This document shows positions 44,612 to 53,589 of a stretch of DNA of 64,000 bases, one piece after another (position 1 is the first letter of the stretch; every line of letters starts with the position of its first letter). Origin of the DNA: Ferrimonas futtsuensis DSM 18154 (lineage in GTDB: Bacteria > Pseudomonadota > Gammaproteobacteria > Enterobacterales > Shewanellaceae); NCBI RefSeq assembly GCF_000422645.1, contig NZ_AUGL01000010.1, positions 1-64,000 on the forward strand. Reading direction: 5' to 3'. Both the position numbers and the translations under genes were made by a program. Under the pieces are notes generated by a model, which saw only the letters and a list, made by a program, of their open reading frames with translations, did no database searches and was not told the DNA's origin.

Positions 44612-46582
44612 ATGGCGCAGACAGGAACACCCAAGCCGGGATCGAAGCACATCGCCAAATGGGTGTTTGCCGCCTTTCTCCTGATCACTGCTATGTTGGC
44701 TTCCATGAGCTGGCTCAGCGTCAAGACCGGTTTTATGGTTCAGGAGGACTCGCGGGAGATGGTGGAGCGCCACATCCCGGAGCTGGAGACCATCGGATTC
44801 CTGCAGCGCGCCCTGAGTAACCGGGTCAACCAACTCTATCTCTACTACGCCACCACCGAGCGGGACGCCTATCTCTCGGGACTCCGCGTCGAGGACAGCA
44901 AGATAGACCACAGCATCGATTACCTGATGCAGCTGGGCATCAGTGAGCAGGACGCACAGGCGCTGCGCGTCACCCTCGCCAAATTGCAGCGTCATGCCGG
45001 CAGTTTCGACCGTGAGATGGCCCGAGCCGACAGTGATTGGGACCGGCTGAGGGAACATCTCTCCGACGCTCAATCCGCCGCCGTCGAAGCCCAAAGCCAG
45101 CTGGATCTGTGGCAGGCCAACATTCGCATGGTCACCATGCAGGACAGTGAAGCCGCCCTGACCGAGGTGGACCGCCTGGCTCAGCTGCTCTCAGGCTTTA
45201 CCATCGCCATTGTGGTGGTCTCCCTCTTTGTTCTGGTTGCCCTCTACTCGAGGCTGAAAGACAGGGATCAGCTGTTCCGGTTTGCCTTCTATGACAGCCT
45301 GACCGGCCTGCCCAATCGCCGCTCCCTGGAAGAAGCCCTGCAACAGACCCAACAGGAGCAGGAGAGCGGTGCCCTGCTGTTGCTGAAACTGGAGCGTTAT
45401 TCACTGATCACCGGCACCTATGGTCACGCCTTCGGCGGCGAAATGATTCAGCACATCGGACAGTGGATCCAGGAGAGGCTGCGAGTCAGCCCCTGTGACG
45501 CCCTCCTCTACCGCTACAGCGACGACACCTGGGCGGTGCAACTGACCTGCAGCAACAATCCCGACCAGCTCAGACAGCTGGCCTGCTCTCTGGCCACCAT
45601 GTCCGACGACCCCTTCTGCATCGACAACCGTCTGCTGAACCTGAGCGTCAAGATCGGCATCACCCGCTACCCCCAGGATGGTTCAGACAGCGACAGGCTG
45701 ATGCGCAATGCCGATGCCGCCATCCACGCCCTGGTGGAGCCTGGCCGCATCTCCCGTTTTTACGACGCCGAGCTGACGGCACGGACCCAGCGCTGGCTGG
45801 CAACCGAAAGCGCCCTGCGTAACGCCCTCAGAGACGATGAGTTTGAGCTCTTCTACCAGGCAAAAGTGACCGCCAACAGCGCCCAGGTTGCCGGAGCAGA
45901 GGCCCTGATACGCTGGCGCCGCAACGGCGAACTGGTCAGCCCGGGGGAGTTTATTCCCGTCGCCGAGCAATCCGGACTGATCATGCCTCTGGGTAGCTGG
46001 GTGTTGAATGAGGCCTGCCGACAACTGGCCCAGTGGCAGGCCAGGGGCATCAGCCACTGCCCGGTGGCGGTCAACGTCTCCGCCCAACAATTTCAGGACA
46101 GTGGTTTCCCACAACTGGTGGCCGACACCGTGGCGCGCCACCGCATCAACCCGGGGCTCCTGGAGCTGGAGATCACCGAAGAGGTGGCCGCCAACGACCC
46201 CCAGAGGGTGGTCGACACCATGAAAGAGCTGAAAGCCAGCGGTGTCACCATCGCCATGGACGACTTTGGCACCGGCTACTCCTCCCTCTCCTATCTGAAG
46301 CGCCTGCCCATCGATACTCTGAAGATCGACCGCGCCTTCGTTTCCAACCTGGACAGAGTTCAGGACAACGCCGCCATCGTGGACATGATTCTGGCTCTGG
46401 CCCACCAGGGCGGACTCAAGGTGGTGGCTGAAGGGGTAGAGACCGAAGCGGAATATTTGGTGCTGCAACGCAAGGGGTGTGATCTGGTGCAGGGCTTCCT
46501 CTTCTCCCGGCCAGAGCCTGCGGCCCAGTTCACCCAGAAGCTCTGCCAATCGACAGAGCCAGCAATGCTGCAGGAAGCGTAA
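44612..46582 (+). CDS. c-di-GMP phosphodiesterase with degenerate GGDEF and EAL domains
   Basis: A 656-residue membrane protein with two helices (about residues 17-38 and 193-212) flanking a periplasmic four-helix sensor of about 155 residues. The GGDEF domain (FYDSLTGLPNRRSL onward) has SDDTW in place of GGDEF and so should not make c-di-GMP. The EAL domain is intact: EALIRWRR, NVSAQQF, ITEEVA, DDFGTGYSSLSYLK and EGVETEAEY. It therefore hydrolyses c-di-GMP, with the GGDEF part possibly binding GTP. Its upstream region also carries the divergent small membrane protein promoter. Confidence 0.92.
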   Translation: MAQTGTPKPGSKHIAKWVFAAFLLITAMLASMSWLSVKTGFMVQEDSREMVERHIPELETIGFLQRALSNRVNQLYLYYATTERDAYLSGLRVEDSKIDHSIDYLMQLGISEQDAQALRVTLAKLQRHAGSFDREMARADSDWDRLREHLSDAQSAAVEAQSQLDLWQANIRMVTMQDSEAALTEVDRLAQLLSGFTIAIVVVSLFVLVALYSRLKDRDQLFRFAFYDSLTGLPNRRSLEEALQQTQQEQESGALLLLKLERYSLITGTYGHAFGGEMIQHIGQWIQERLRVSPCDALLYRYSDDTWAVQLTCSNNPDQLRQLACSLATMSDDPFCIDNRLLNLSVKIGITRYPQDGSDSDRLMRNADAAIHALVEPGRISRFYDAELTARTQRWLATESALRNALRDDEFELFYQAKVTANSAQVAGAEALIRWRRNGELVSPGEFIPVAEQSGLIMPLGSWVLNEACRQLAQWQARGISHCPVAVNVSAQQFQDSGFPQLVADTVARHRINPGLLELEITEEVAANDPQRVVDTMKELKASGVTIAMDDFGTGYSSLSYLKRLPIDTLKIDRAFVSNLDRVQDNAAIVDMILALAHQGGLKVVAEGVETEAEYLVLQRKGCDLVQGFLFSRPEPAAQFTQKLCQSTEPAMLQEA

Positions 46583-46895
46583 TAAATACAAAGAAGTAGC
46601 ATCACCCTTTATTCCAATTAGGATTCAGGGCCCGCGACTCCGATCCGGTAAATAGTGAAAATGCAGCCTAAAGTAGCCTCGAATATGTCAGAATTGATCA
46701 ACTGATATATTGAACATATCCCTCATCTGCATCAATTTCACTTATTGCAAGAATCAAAAAATCAGTCACTTATGGCAGGTTTTGGCCGATTTAACAACAA
46801 AGAAAGTACAGAATTCAACGCAGTTCTGTGATTTGCGTCAGGAAACCCCTATCTGCAATACCGTATAGTTGCACAAAACCGATATGGGCCCGGTG
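46583..46895. promoter_or_regulatory. AT-rich control region of tandem LysR-like regulators
   Basis: About 310 bases without a gene, distinctly AT-rich. TTGATCAA (46694-46701) is a perfect 8-base palindrome. No terminator for the upstream phosphodiesterase gene was found. The regulator promoters must lie here. Confidence 0.4.
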
Positions 46896-47864
46896 ATGGA
46901 CAGACTTAAAGACATCAATATTTTCTCATTCCAGGTGTTTGTGCTCGTCTATGAGTCACTGAACTCCCTCAGTGTTGCCCAAACCCTGAATGTGCCTGCC
47001 TCCAAGATCAGCCGCTGCCTCAACAGCCTCCGTCATGCTCTGGATGACCCACTGTTTTACCGCAAACAATACGGGTTTGAGCCCAGTGAGATGGCCACGC
47101 GCATCTATCCTGAGATGAAGAAGATCCTGGAGCTGGCTGGGCAGGCGTGCACCGTAGACATGGACGACAACAACCGGCTGAAGCAGGAGTTGACCATCGC
47201 CTGCCCTACCGGCCTGTGTGTCAGGCTGTCCCGGAGCCTTCAGGAACATGCCCAGCGGCATGACCAACACTTCACCTTCATCGTCAAACCCATCAATCAT
47301 CATGTGGATAACGAGATCCAGCATGGCAACGTGGATGTGGCCATCTCCTTCGAGCCCAGCAACTCTGAAGGGGTGAAGAGTGAATTTGTCACCAAGGGGA
47401 CCGGACTCTATGTGGCGGGCGGTCACGACCACCCCATTTGGCGGCGCGCTTCCCAGCCACAGCTGACGGAGATCATCGACTACCCCTTCATTGTGGCCGA
47501 TTGCCCTGCCTTCAATGATCGCATCGATCCTCTGGAGGTATACGCCAATGACATCGACCGCAGCCTGGAGGTTGAGGTCAAGGTCAGCGGGCTGACGGAA
47601 CTGGCGGATCAGCTGGACAACTCATCCAGCCTCACCTTTGTGGGCCAGAAATACGCCGCCGAGTTTCTGAGTCGCATGTCCGATCTCAAGGTCCGGCGTC
47701 TGCCCCAGGATCAGTTTGATCTGCTGCACCAGCGCATGGGGGTTCCCAGCTACTTCCTGCTGAGCCCCCCCCGAGGACGGAACCTGCCGGAGTGGCTGCT
47801 GCCGGCCATCAGTGAATTTGTGACCAGCACGGTGGTCCTGCCTGAAGTCGGCGAAGAGGAGTAA
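46896..47864 (+). CDS. LysR-like regulator (cytochrome-associated family)
   Basis: A 322-residue regulator. Its LysR-type HTH (INIFSFQVFVLVYESLNSLSVAQTL ... DDPLFYRKQYGFEPSEMATRIYPEM) is nearly the same as that of the regulator at 56367-57320. A ligand-binding domain follows (ELTIACPTGLCVRLS). The frame is open upstream to 46869, but alignment with the paralogue supports ATG 46896; the ribosome site is poor. It is followed after four bases by another family member. The target is unknown. Confidence 0.82.
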   Translation: MDRLKDINIFSFQVFVLVYESLNSLSVAQTLNVPASKISRCLNSLRHALDDPLFYRKQYGFEPSEMATRIYPEMKKILELAGQACTVDMDDNNRLKQELTIACPTGLCVRLSRSLQEHAQRHDQHFTFIVKPINHHVDNEIQHGNVDVAISFEPSNSEGVKSEFVTKGTGLYVAGGHDHPIWRRASQPQLTEIIDYPFIVADCPAFNDRIDPLEVYANDIDRSLEVEVKVSGLTELADQLDNSSSLTFVGQKYAAEFLSRMSDLKVRRLPQDQFDLLHQRMGVPSYFLLSPPRGRNLPEWLLPAISEFVTSTVVLPEVGEEE

Positions 47865-47868
47865 CAGA

Positions 47869-48837
47869 GTGCCAGCAACCAACATAGATAAACTGAAAGA
47901 CATCAACCTCTTCGTCATCCGGGTATTCTGCCTGGTGTTTCAGCACGGTAACTCCATCGCCGTCGCCAGCATCCTGGACGTGCCGCCCTCGAAGATCAGC
48001 CGAAGCCTGAATGCCCTGAGGCAATCATTCTCAGACCCGCTGTTTATCCGTCGTCAGCATGGGTTCGAACCCACTCCGCTCTCCTGTCGTCTCTACCCCA
48101 TCCTCAGCCGGCTTCTGGGGGAGTCTGAATCGGTCGCGGCCATCAGCCACTTTCAGGAGATGGATCAGCACAAGAACCTGCACATCGCCACACCACCTCA
48201 ACTGGCGATCAACCTGATTCAGAAGGTCCGGCGGGCTTCGGAGACCCATGACGATCCCCACAGTGTCCACCTGCGGATGTTCAATGACTCCAGTCTGGAT
48301 GACCTGGCGGCCAACAGAACCGATGCGATTCTCAGCTTTACGCCGGCAGAGCGCGATGGGGTAATCTCCAAGGCGATCGCCTCCCCCAAGAAGGTGTTCC
48401 TGGTGGCCAGGGAAACCCACCCGGTCTGGCATAATCCGGTGCTGGAGGAGATTGCCCGTCACCCGCAGATCCTCTATGGCAACAGCTGCTACCCCAACAG
48501 CCAGTCACCGATGAAGTTCTACTGCCGCCGCAAGGGCGTTCCCTTCAGGCTGGACTCCATCGCCTCAGACATGGGGGCCGTTGCCCATTCACTGCAGGAG
48601 TCCGACGCCCTTTCCGTGCTGGAGTTTGATTCCTGCGCCAATTTCTTCAGGGAATTTAAGGGCCTTAAGGCGATTCAGCTCAGCTCCGAGCAGTTTGATG
48701 AGCTGGTGAGCTACAAGACCCCGAAAACCATCTATCTGTGGCTCAGGCATGACAGCGATGGCAGGGTCACCACCCCCTTCTGGCTGCAGCAGATCCTTGA
48801 GCAGCATATCCGTCAGGCACTGGGCCAGGCCAGTTAG
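47869..48837 (+). CDS. LysR-like regulator (second of tandem pair)
   Basis: A 322-residue LysR-like regulator: N-terminal HTH (INLFVIRVFCLVFQHGNSIAVASIL ... SDPLFIRRQHGFEPTPLSCRLYP) and a ligand-binding domain. The C-terminal half is closest to the double-HTH regulator at 23705-24919, sharing ARETHPVW, SQSPMKFYCR, FREFKGLK and IYLWLRHDSDGRVTTPFWLQ. GTG is the start, with GAGGAG in the end of the upstream gene. Two different family members in one transcript suggest that they act as a pair, perhaps as heterodimers. Confidence 0.85.
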   Translation: MPATNIDKLKDINLFVIRVFCLVFQHGNSIAVASILDVPPSKISRSLNALRQSFSDPLFIRRQHGFEPTPLSCRLYPILSRLLGESESVAAISHFQEMDQHKNLHIATPPQLAINLIQKVRRASETHDDPHSVHLRMFNDSSLDDLAANRTDAILSFTPAERDGVISKAIASPKKVFLVARETHPVWHNPVLEEIARHPQILYGNSCYPNSQSPMKFYCRRKGVPFRLDSIASDMGAVAHSLQESDALSVLEFDSCANFFREFKGLKAIQLSSEQFDELVSYKTPKTIYLWLRHDSDGRVTTPFWLQQILEQHIRQALGQAS

Positions 48838-48858
48838 CAGTAGTGAGTCAGAGAACCT

Positions 48859-48881
48859 GAGAGCCTGTCACACAGGCTCTC
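48859..48881 (+). terminator. Hairpin after the tandem regulator genes
   Basis: GAGAGCCTGT (48859-48868) pairs with ACAGGCTCTC (48872-48881). There is no T run after it, so it may be Rho-assisted or simply protect the transcript end. Confidence 0.5.
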
Positions 48882-49061
48882 GCTGACGGCTCCCAGCCTG
48901 GCCCAGAACCATCACAGAAAACAGGGCGACCCGTTCCCGCCGCCTCTGAGACCACGGTCAAGAGCAAAAAAAGCCATGAAATTCCCATAATGGCCGGCAA
49001 ACAACGCGCATATTCCATAAAAAATCATGAAATGAGCTTAACGGGAACCAACAGGGTTCAC

Positions 49062-49985
49062 TCATGGCTCAGCGTCAGAACTCCTTACGCCAGGGGTCCG
49101 TTTCCGAGCCTCCTCCAGCAACAGGGTGTGCAGAGTTCGAGCCGCCACCCCGGTCTGCTCCCCTTTAGGCAGGCACAGATGCAGGGGCACCTGATAGCAG
49201 CCTCCTCCCTCCAGAGTCAGGGGTACCACTTCTGAGGCATCCCGCAAAGTCAGCCTGTGTTCCGGCATTCTGCAGAATCCAACTCCTGCCCTGACCGCGT
49301 CCCAGGCATGATCAAAATTGTCCACCGTCACCCTGAGCTGCGAGCGCAACCAGCCCACATCCTGTTGCTCACTCGGCTCGGTCTGCCCCAAATCCCGAAC
49401 CACGATCTGGGTATGGGCAATCAGCTCCTCCACCGTCACCGACGCCAGTCGCGCCAGGGGGTGGCTGTGGGCCACCACAGGCACCATGGTCACCACTGAA
49501 AACGGGTCGCTCAGGTGATTCTCTATGGGCAGGGTGATGATGGACACATCCGCCTGACGCTGAGTCACCGCCCGTTCGGTTGCAGACAGGGAAGTTTCAC
49601 GTATCTGCACCGAGGTTCCTTTAAATTCATCGAAAAACCGCGATAACGGACCCATCAACCATTCGCGACAGCAAAGATGATCCACCGTCAGGGTGATTTC
49701 AGGCTCCACACCCAGAGCCATCTGACTGCTGACCACCTCCAGCGTCCTGGCCTGCTCCACCATGGGAGCAGCCCGCCTCAACAGGGACCTGGCCTGCTCG
49801 GTCAACACCGTGCGCCGTTGCTCGATGCGAATCAGTTCGATGCCCAACTGCTGCTCCAGCTTGCGCAGGGCGTAGATCAGGGTGGTGTGGCTTTTATTCA
49901 GTGCCTGAGCAGCCCCTTGTATGCTGCCTGCCCTGTCCACCTCAATCAGGGTCAGCCACTGCTCCAGGGTTGTTTTTAACTTCAT
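49062..49985 (-). CDS. LysR-family transcriptional regulator
   Basis: A 307-residue classical LysR regulator. The HTH is at residues 5-65 (LEQWLTLIEVDRAGSIQGAAQAL ... ELIRIEQRRTVLTEQA), with an effector domain from about 90 (EITLTVDHLCCREWLMGPL). It is transcribed divergently from the ydhR-like gene across 93 AT-rich bases. It is thus the probable regulator of that gene. It is not part of the cytochrome-associated LysR-like family elsewhere in the window. Confidence 0.9.
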   Translation of the reverse strand: MKLKTTLEQWLTLIEVDRAGSIQGAAQALNKSHTTLIYALRKLEQQLGIELIRIEQRRTVLTEQARSLLRRAAPMVEQARTLEVVSSQMALGVEPEITLTVDHLCCREWLMGPLSRFFDEFKGTSVQIRETSLSATERAVTQRQADVSIITLPIENHLSDPFSVVTMVPVVAHSHPLARLASVTVEELIAHTQIVVRDLGQTEPSEQQDVGWLRSQLRVTVDNFDHAWDAVRAGVGFCRMPEHRLTLRDASEVVPLTLEGGGCYQVPLHLCLPKGEQTGVAARTLHTLLLEEARKRTPGVRSSDAEP

Positions 49986-50078
49986 GGTCTATTTCATCTA
50001 CACATAAACGTTATATTTTGTACTTTAACATGAATTTTTAGACCAATAATATGAAGCCTCACCAAGAGGAGAACCCTT

Positions 50079-50381
50079 ATGAAAACCATGTTGCAAGTCG
50101 ACTTCCCCTATCAGGGCCCCATGGGGCAGGCCCTGAGCGACCAGATGAAAGAGCTGGCAGAATCGATCAACCAGGAGCCGGGAGTGGTGTGGAAAATCTG
50201 GACCGAAAACCCCGAAAGCGGCGAAGCCGGTGGCATCTATCTGTTTGAGGATGAAACCAGTGCCCGAGCCTATCTTGAGATGCATACCGCCAGGTTGAAG
50301 CAATGGGGCATTGGCCCGGTAAACGGCAAACTGTTCTCCGTGAACGCGCCTCTGACCGCCATCAACAACGGCCCCGTATAA
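50079..50381 (+). CDS. ydhR: YdhR-family putative monooxygenase
   Basis: A 100-residue protein of the YdhR family (dimeric ferredoxin-like alpha/beta barrel). Conserved text includes [44 protein letters not shown] and [16 protein letters not shown]. coli YdhR resembles monooxygenases that act on aromatic or quinone-like compounds, though its reaction is unproven. AGAGGAG precedes the ATG. The divergent LysR gene is the likely regulator, an arrangement typical of small inducible detoxification genes. Confidence 0.9.
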   Translation: MKTMLQVDFPYQGPMGQALSDQMKELAESINQEPGVVWKIWTENPESGEAGGIYLFEDETSARAYLEMHTARLKQWGIGPVNGKLFSVNAPLTAINNGPV

Positions 50382-50452
50382 GGGTGGACTACCCCGGTTG
50401 CCTCTCTGTCTCTATACTGGTGCCTCCCAAGGAACCCGAGACAGGGAGCAAC

Positions 50453-51373
50453 ATGAGTCTTACCCGTTTCTACCCAGTAGGCACTCCAGGTCAGCCCTGG
50501 ACCCAGGCCCATAAAGCGCAGTGGCTGGCACGCATCGGCCGCAAACGCAGCTATCAGGAGGAGGTGGTCAGCAAGATCACTCCCCTGAAAGAGAAGTTCG
50601 AGCTGGTGCAGTATGGCGCCCTCAGCTATGACCCGAGGCGCTACCCCCTGTTTGCCCTGAAATCCCTCAACTGGGATGACAGCAAGCCTGTGGTGCTGAT
50701 CACTGGCGGAGTCCATGGCTACGAAACTTCAGGGGTTCACGGCGCCCTCTCCTTTGCAGAAACACAGGCCGCCAGGTTCGAAGGGGCCGTGAATTTCCTG
50801 ATTGCCCCCTGCGTCAGCCCCTGGGGCTATGAGGTGATCAACCGCTGGAACCCACAGGCGCTCGACCCCAACCGCTCCTTCTACCCGGACAGCCCCTCCG
50901 AGGAAGCCGCCGCCCTGATGGCACTGGTCAGCACCATCGGCAGCGCACCCCTGGTGCACTTCGACCTGCATGAGACCACCGACAGCGATGAGGAGGAGTT
51001 CCGCCCCGCCCTCGCCGCCCGCGACGGAAAATCGTTTGAACCCGGCATCATTCCGGATGGCTTCTATCTGGTGGGAGACAGTGACCAGCCTCAGCCCGAG
51101 TTTCAGAAGGCGATGATCGAGGCGGTGCGACGGGTGACCCATATTGCTCCTGCGGACGACCAGGGCAACATCATCGGCGCGCCGCTGGAGCAGGAGGGCG
51201 TGATCAACTACCCCACCAAAAAACTGGGACTGTGCGCCGGCCTCAGCGATGCCCGCTATGTCACCACCACCGAAGTCTATCCGGACAGCCCCACAGCCAG
51301 CCCACAGGAGTGTAATGAGGCTCAGGTGGCCGCCATCTGTGGCGGGCTGACGTTTGTTCTCAGTAGCCAATAG
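50453..51373 (+). CDS. M14-family zinc carboxypeptidase/deacylase-like protein
   Basis: A 306-residue zinc enzyme of the M14 superfamily, which includes carboxypeptidases and succinylglutamate desuccinylase/aspartoacylase types. The metal site is GGVHGYETSG (His and Glu) with the later His in HFDLHETTD. NRSFYPDSPS supplies substrate contacts. A late Glu in TTTEVYPDSP may be the catalytic acid. The frame begins upstream, but GGGAGC before the ATG at 50453 fixes the start. There is no signal peptide, so it is cytoplasmic. The substrate is unknown. Confidence 0.85.
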   Translation: MSLTRFYPVGTPGQPWTQAHKAQWLARIGRKRSYQEEVVSKITPLKEKFELVQYGALSYDPRRYPLFALKSLNWDDSKPVVLITGGVHGYETSGVHGALSFAETQAARFEGAVNFLIAPCVSPWGYEVINRWNPQALDPNRSFYPDSPSEEAAALMALVSTIGSAPLVHFDLHETTDSDEEEFRPALAARDGKSFEPGIIPDGFYLVGDSDQPQPEFQKAMIEAVRRVTHIAPADDQGNIIGAPLEQEGVINYPTKKLGLCAGLSDARYVTTTEVYPDSPTASPQECNEAQVAAICGGLTFVLSSQ

Positions 51374-51379
51374 ACACCG

Positions 51380-51406
51380 AAGAGGAGGCTCACGCCTCCT
51401 CTTTTC
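51380..51406 (+). terminator. Terminator after the M14 gene
   Basis: AAGAGGAGGC (51380-51389) and GCCTCCTCTT (51394-51403) with loop TCAC are followed by TTCCC. Confidence 0.82.
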
Positions 51407-51409
51407 CCA

Positions 51410-52345
51410 TCAATACACCATCAATGCCTTCAGGTTGCTGCGAAACTCGGTTTCAAGCTCATCCAGCCATTGATAGCGCTTGGTGTAGAGCCTGCGCTTG
51501 CTGCGCTTGAGCTCCGCCACCTCCTTGCGAACCAGGGTTAGCGGCAGGGCATACAGATAGGGGTCCACAGGCTCGGCGCCGTGCTCCAGCCAAAGGGTGT
51601 CATAATCGAAGCTCACTTTGCCCCGCTTCCTGCGGCCCAGGTACCTCAGGCTCTGATAGATGTGGCCCCGGTTCGATACCCCGTAGACCCTGGCAAGCTG
51701 AAACTCCCGTGCCAGCATCAGCAGCAACTCGACGATCAGCGCTTTTGGACGAAGGCCATGCATCGCCTTGGTCAGGGAGCGGATCACCCTCTCCCGACCT
51801 TCAACCTTACTCGATGGTCCCTGAACCGCCCCCACATATAGACTGCCATTCTCTCTTGAGGAGAGGCTGAATGTGGAGGAAAACACCCCCACATCATTGG
51901 CATCCCTTAATGCAATCCCCAGACTCCCCTCTTTATTGTGCCCCTGCTCAATATAGAGGTGATATATATTCCCCTCCTCATCATTGATCTGTAGGAGCTT
52001 TACTTTCTTATAGGTGTAAACTTGATCAATGGTATTTGGAAAAAGTTGAGAAAGAAGCTGAAAATGGCTCGCCACCTCCTCCATCCTTCTCTTTCTGCCC
52101 CAACTGCGACACACATATGGCTTAAACGGCTTTTGAATCACCTTTGGGTTAAGGCGAATCACCGGATTCAGAGTCTCGCACTTCAATACCGACGACAACC
52201 GCCGTATCCCTTTGGCGTGCATGAAGCCCCAGGTCATGAATGAAGTAGTCCGAAGCAGGCGGCGCACAGCACGCTGGTCGCCATGAATATCATTGGCCAG
52301 AGAATAAAGCTCCCTGACAAAGCTCACTTTGTCATTCGATTGCAT
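51410..52345 (-). CDS. VirK/YbjX family protein (DUF535)
   Basis: A 311-residue cytoplasmic protein of the VirK/YbjX (DUF535) family. Signs are the basic N-terminus, FSSTFSLSSRENGSLYVGAVQGP and LTKAMHGLRPKALIVELLLMLAREF, then VYGVSNRGHIYQ and FDYDTLWLE. VirK-type proteins in Shigella and Salmonella influence surface protein localisation and peptide resistance; the molecular role is unclear. The gene and its upstream region are more AT-rich than the neighbours, which hints at horizontal transfer. Confidence 0.85.
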   Translation of the reverse strand: MQSNDKVSFVRELYSLANDIHGDQRAVRRLLRTTSFMTWGFMHAKGIRRLSSVLKCETLNPVIRLNPKVIQKPFKPYVCRSWGRKRRMEEVASHFQLLSQLFPNTIDQVYTYKKVKLLQINDEEGNIYHLYIEQGHNKEGSLGIALRDANDVGVFSSTFSLSSRENGSLYVGAVQGPSSKVEGRERVIRSLTKAMHGLRPKALIVELLLMLAREFQLARVYGVSNRGHIYQSLRYLGRRKRGKVSFDYDTLWLEHGAEPVDPYLYALPLTLVRKEVAELKRSKRRLYTKRYQWLDELETEFRSNLKALMVY

Positions 52346-52605
52346 TTTTACCCGTCAACAACCAGAAGTTAATTCATGGTCAAATTCGATGGCTTCGATC
52401 ACCTTCGACAAACAATGAATTAACTTAAAAATAGAAATGAGTTCATATATGACTTGGCAGATTTATTGCCAAGAAGAGTATTGGCGCCAAGAGTAAATCA
52501 GATAGGAGATTGAATAATGGGTCTAGGATGGAAAAATATATTCTCTTACATACGATGACAATATGTCGAAAGGTAAATAAAACACTAAATCTCTGTGGAA
52601 AAAGA
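52346..52605. other. AT-rich intergenic region
   Basis: About 260 bases, clearly more AT-rich than the rest of the window (ATGAATTAACTTAAAAATAGAAATGAG and similar). No gene is supported; short frames here lack ribosome sites. It should hold the promoter of the VirK-like gene and the transcript end of the zinc-ribbon protein gene. Confidence 0.5.
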
Positions 52606-53394
52606 TCAGCTAAAGTGACGCACCCTCTCATCGTAGAGCTTCTCCAGCGCCTCGGCCACGGTCAAGCTGTCGTCCCTGTCCAGATACCGCCGAACGGCAT
52701 TAACGACATAGCGCCTGGACTGATTGTGGACCTTGGCAAACTCACCACAAAGGCGGTTCATCTGACGCTCCTCCAACTGCTTGCGCTGCTGTTGTTGCAG
52801 GGACAGGATCACCGCTTCCAGATTGTCATTGTGCTGCTCCAGCCCCAGTGCCAGCTTGCCCTGACTGATGCCGTATGCCTTGGCAGAGTACTCCAGGGCA
52901 GCCTTGATCCCCTCGAAACGTCGACCAAACACCACCACAGGCTGACTGGCCGTCTGCTCCACAGCCACGCGGCTGCCATCCACCTCGTAGCTGAAACCCG
53001 GATAATTCGACCGGCGATGGGACTCCTCTCCCAGGGTCAGGCCTGCAGCGATACTGTGCTTCAGTGAGCGATCCAGCTCCGCCACCTCCTCCTCGCTCCA
53101 ACGCAGATAGACGTTGATCGCCTTCTTATACTTGGCAGCCAGTTTGGCCTGGACCACGTCACGACGCTGCTGCAGCAATCCCATGGTGCAGCTCTTTAAC
53201 AGGGTGACGCACTCCTTACACGCCGGAATCTGCAGGTTATCCGCCGCCTGACGATGATGCTCAAACGCGCCCCAATGTGCCTGAGGCGGCGCAAAATCAT
53301 GCTCTGTGGCGATGCAGCCGCAGTAGAAGCAGGTGTGAAAGTGGGCTTGGTCAGCGGCGCGAAGCAGCCGGTAGCGTTCATCCAGTTGAGTCAT
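52606..53394 (-). CDS. Protein with N-terminal zinc-ribbon/HNH-like motif, unknown function
   Basis: A 262-residue protein not recognised. It has CFYCG near residue 22 and CKEC near residue 59, with EHDFAPPQAHW between them. This Cys4 arrangement is like the zinc-binding part of HNH nucleases. An HNH His pair is possible (TEHDF, FEHHRQAADN). The remainder is helical and charged. The last 70 residues resemble a DNA-binding or coiled region (QQQQRKQLEERQMNRLCGEFAKVHN). Function is not assigned. It stands alone. Confidence 0.7.
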   Translation of the reverse strand: MTQLDERYRLLRAADQAHFHTCFYCGCIATEHDFAPPQAHWGAFEHHRQAADNLQIPACKECVTLLKSCTMGLLQQRRDVVQAKLAAKYKKAINVYLRWSEEEVAELDRSLKHSIAAGLTLGEESHRRSNYPGFSYEVDGSRVAVEQTASQPVVVFGRRFEGIKAALEYSAKAYGISQGKLALGLEQHNDNLEAVILSLQQQQRKQLEERQMNRLCGEFAKVHNQSRRYVVNAVRRYLDRDDSLTVAEALEKLYDERVRHFS

Positions 53395-53589
53395 CGGGGA
53401 AGTGAGTCACAAGTCAGGGGGAGCCATTCTAGCCCAAGGGGAAGAGGGTTGGCGACCGCCTGACTGGCCGAACGTGTGAAATGGGAAGGCACGAACGGAA
53501 GCGGTCGCCGTAAAACTAGTGCCTTTACTCCGGTATAAGTCAGAATTGCTCGCATTTCCAGTCAGAGTAGGGAATTTCCGCCTTTCTCA

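Noticed and set aside
46694-46701. TTGATCAA as an FNR site
   Set aside because: FNR sites need TTGAT and ATCAA separated by four bases. Here the halves overlap, so it is only a short palindrome.
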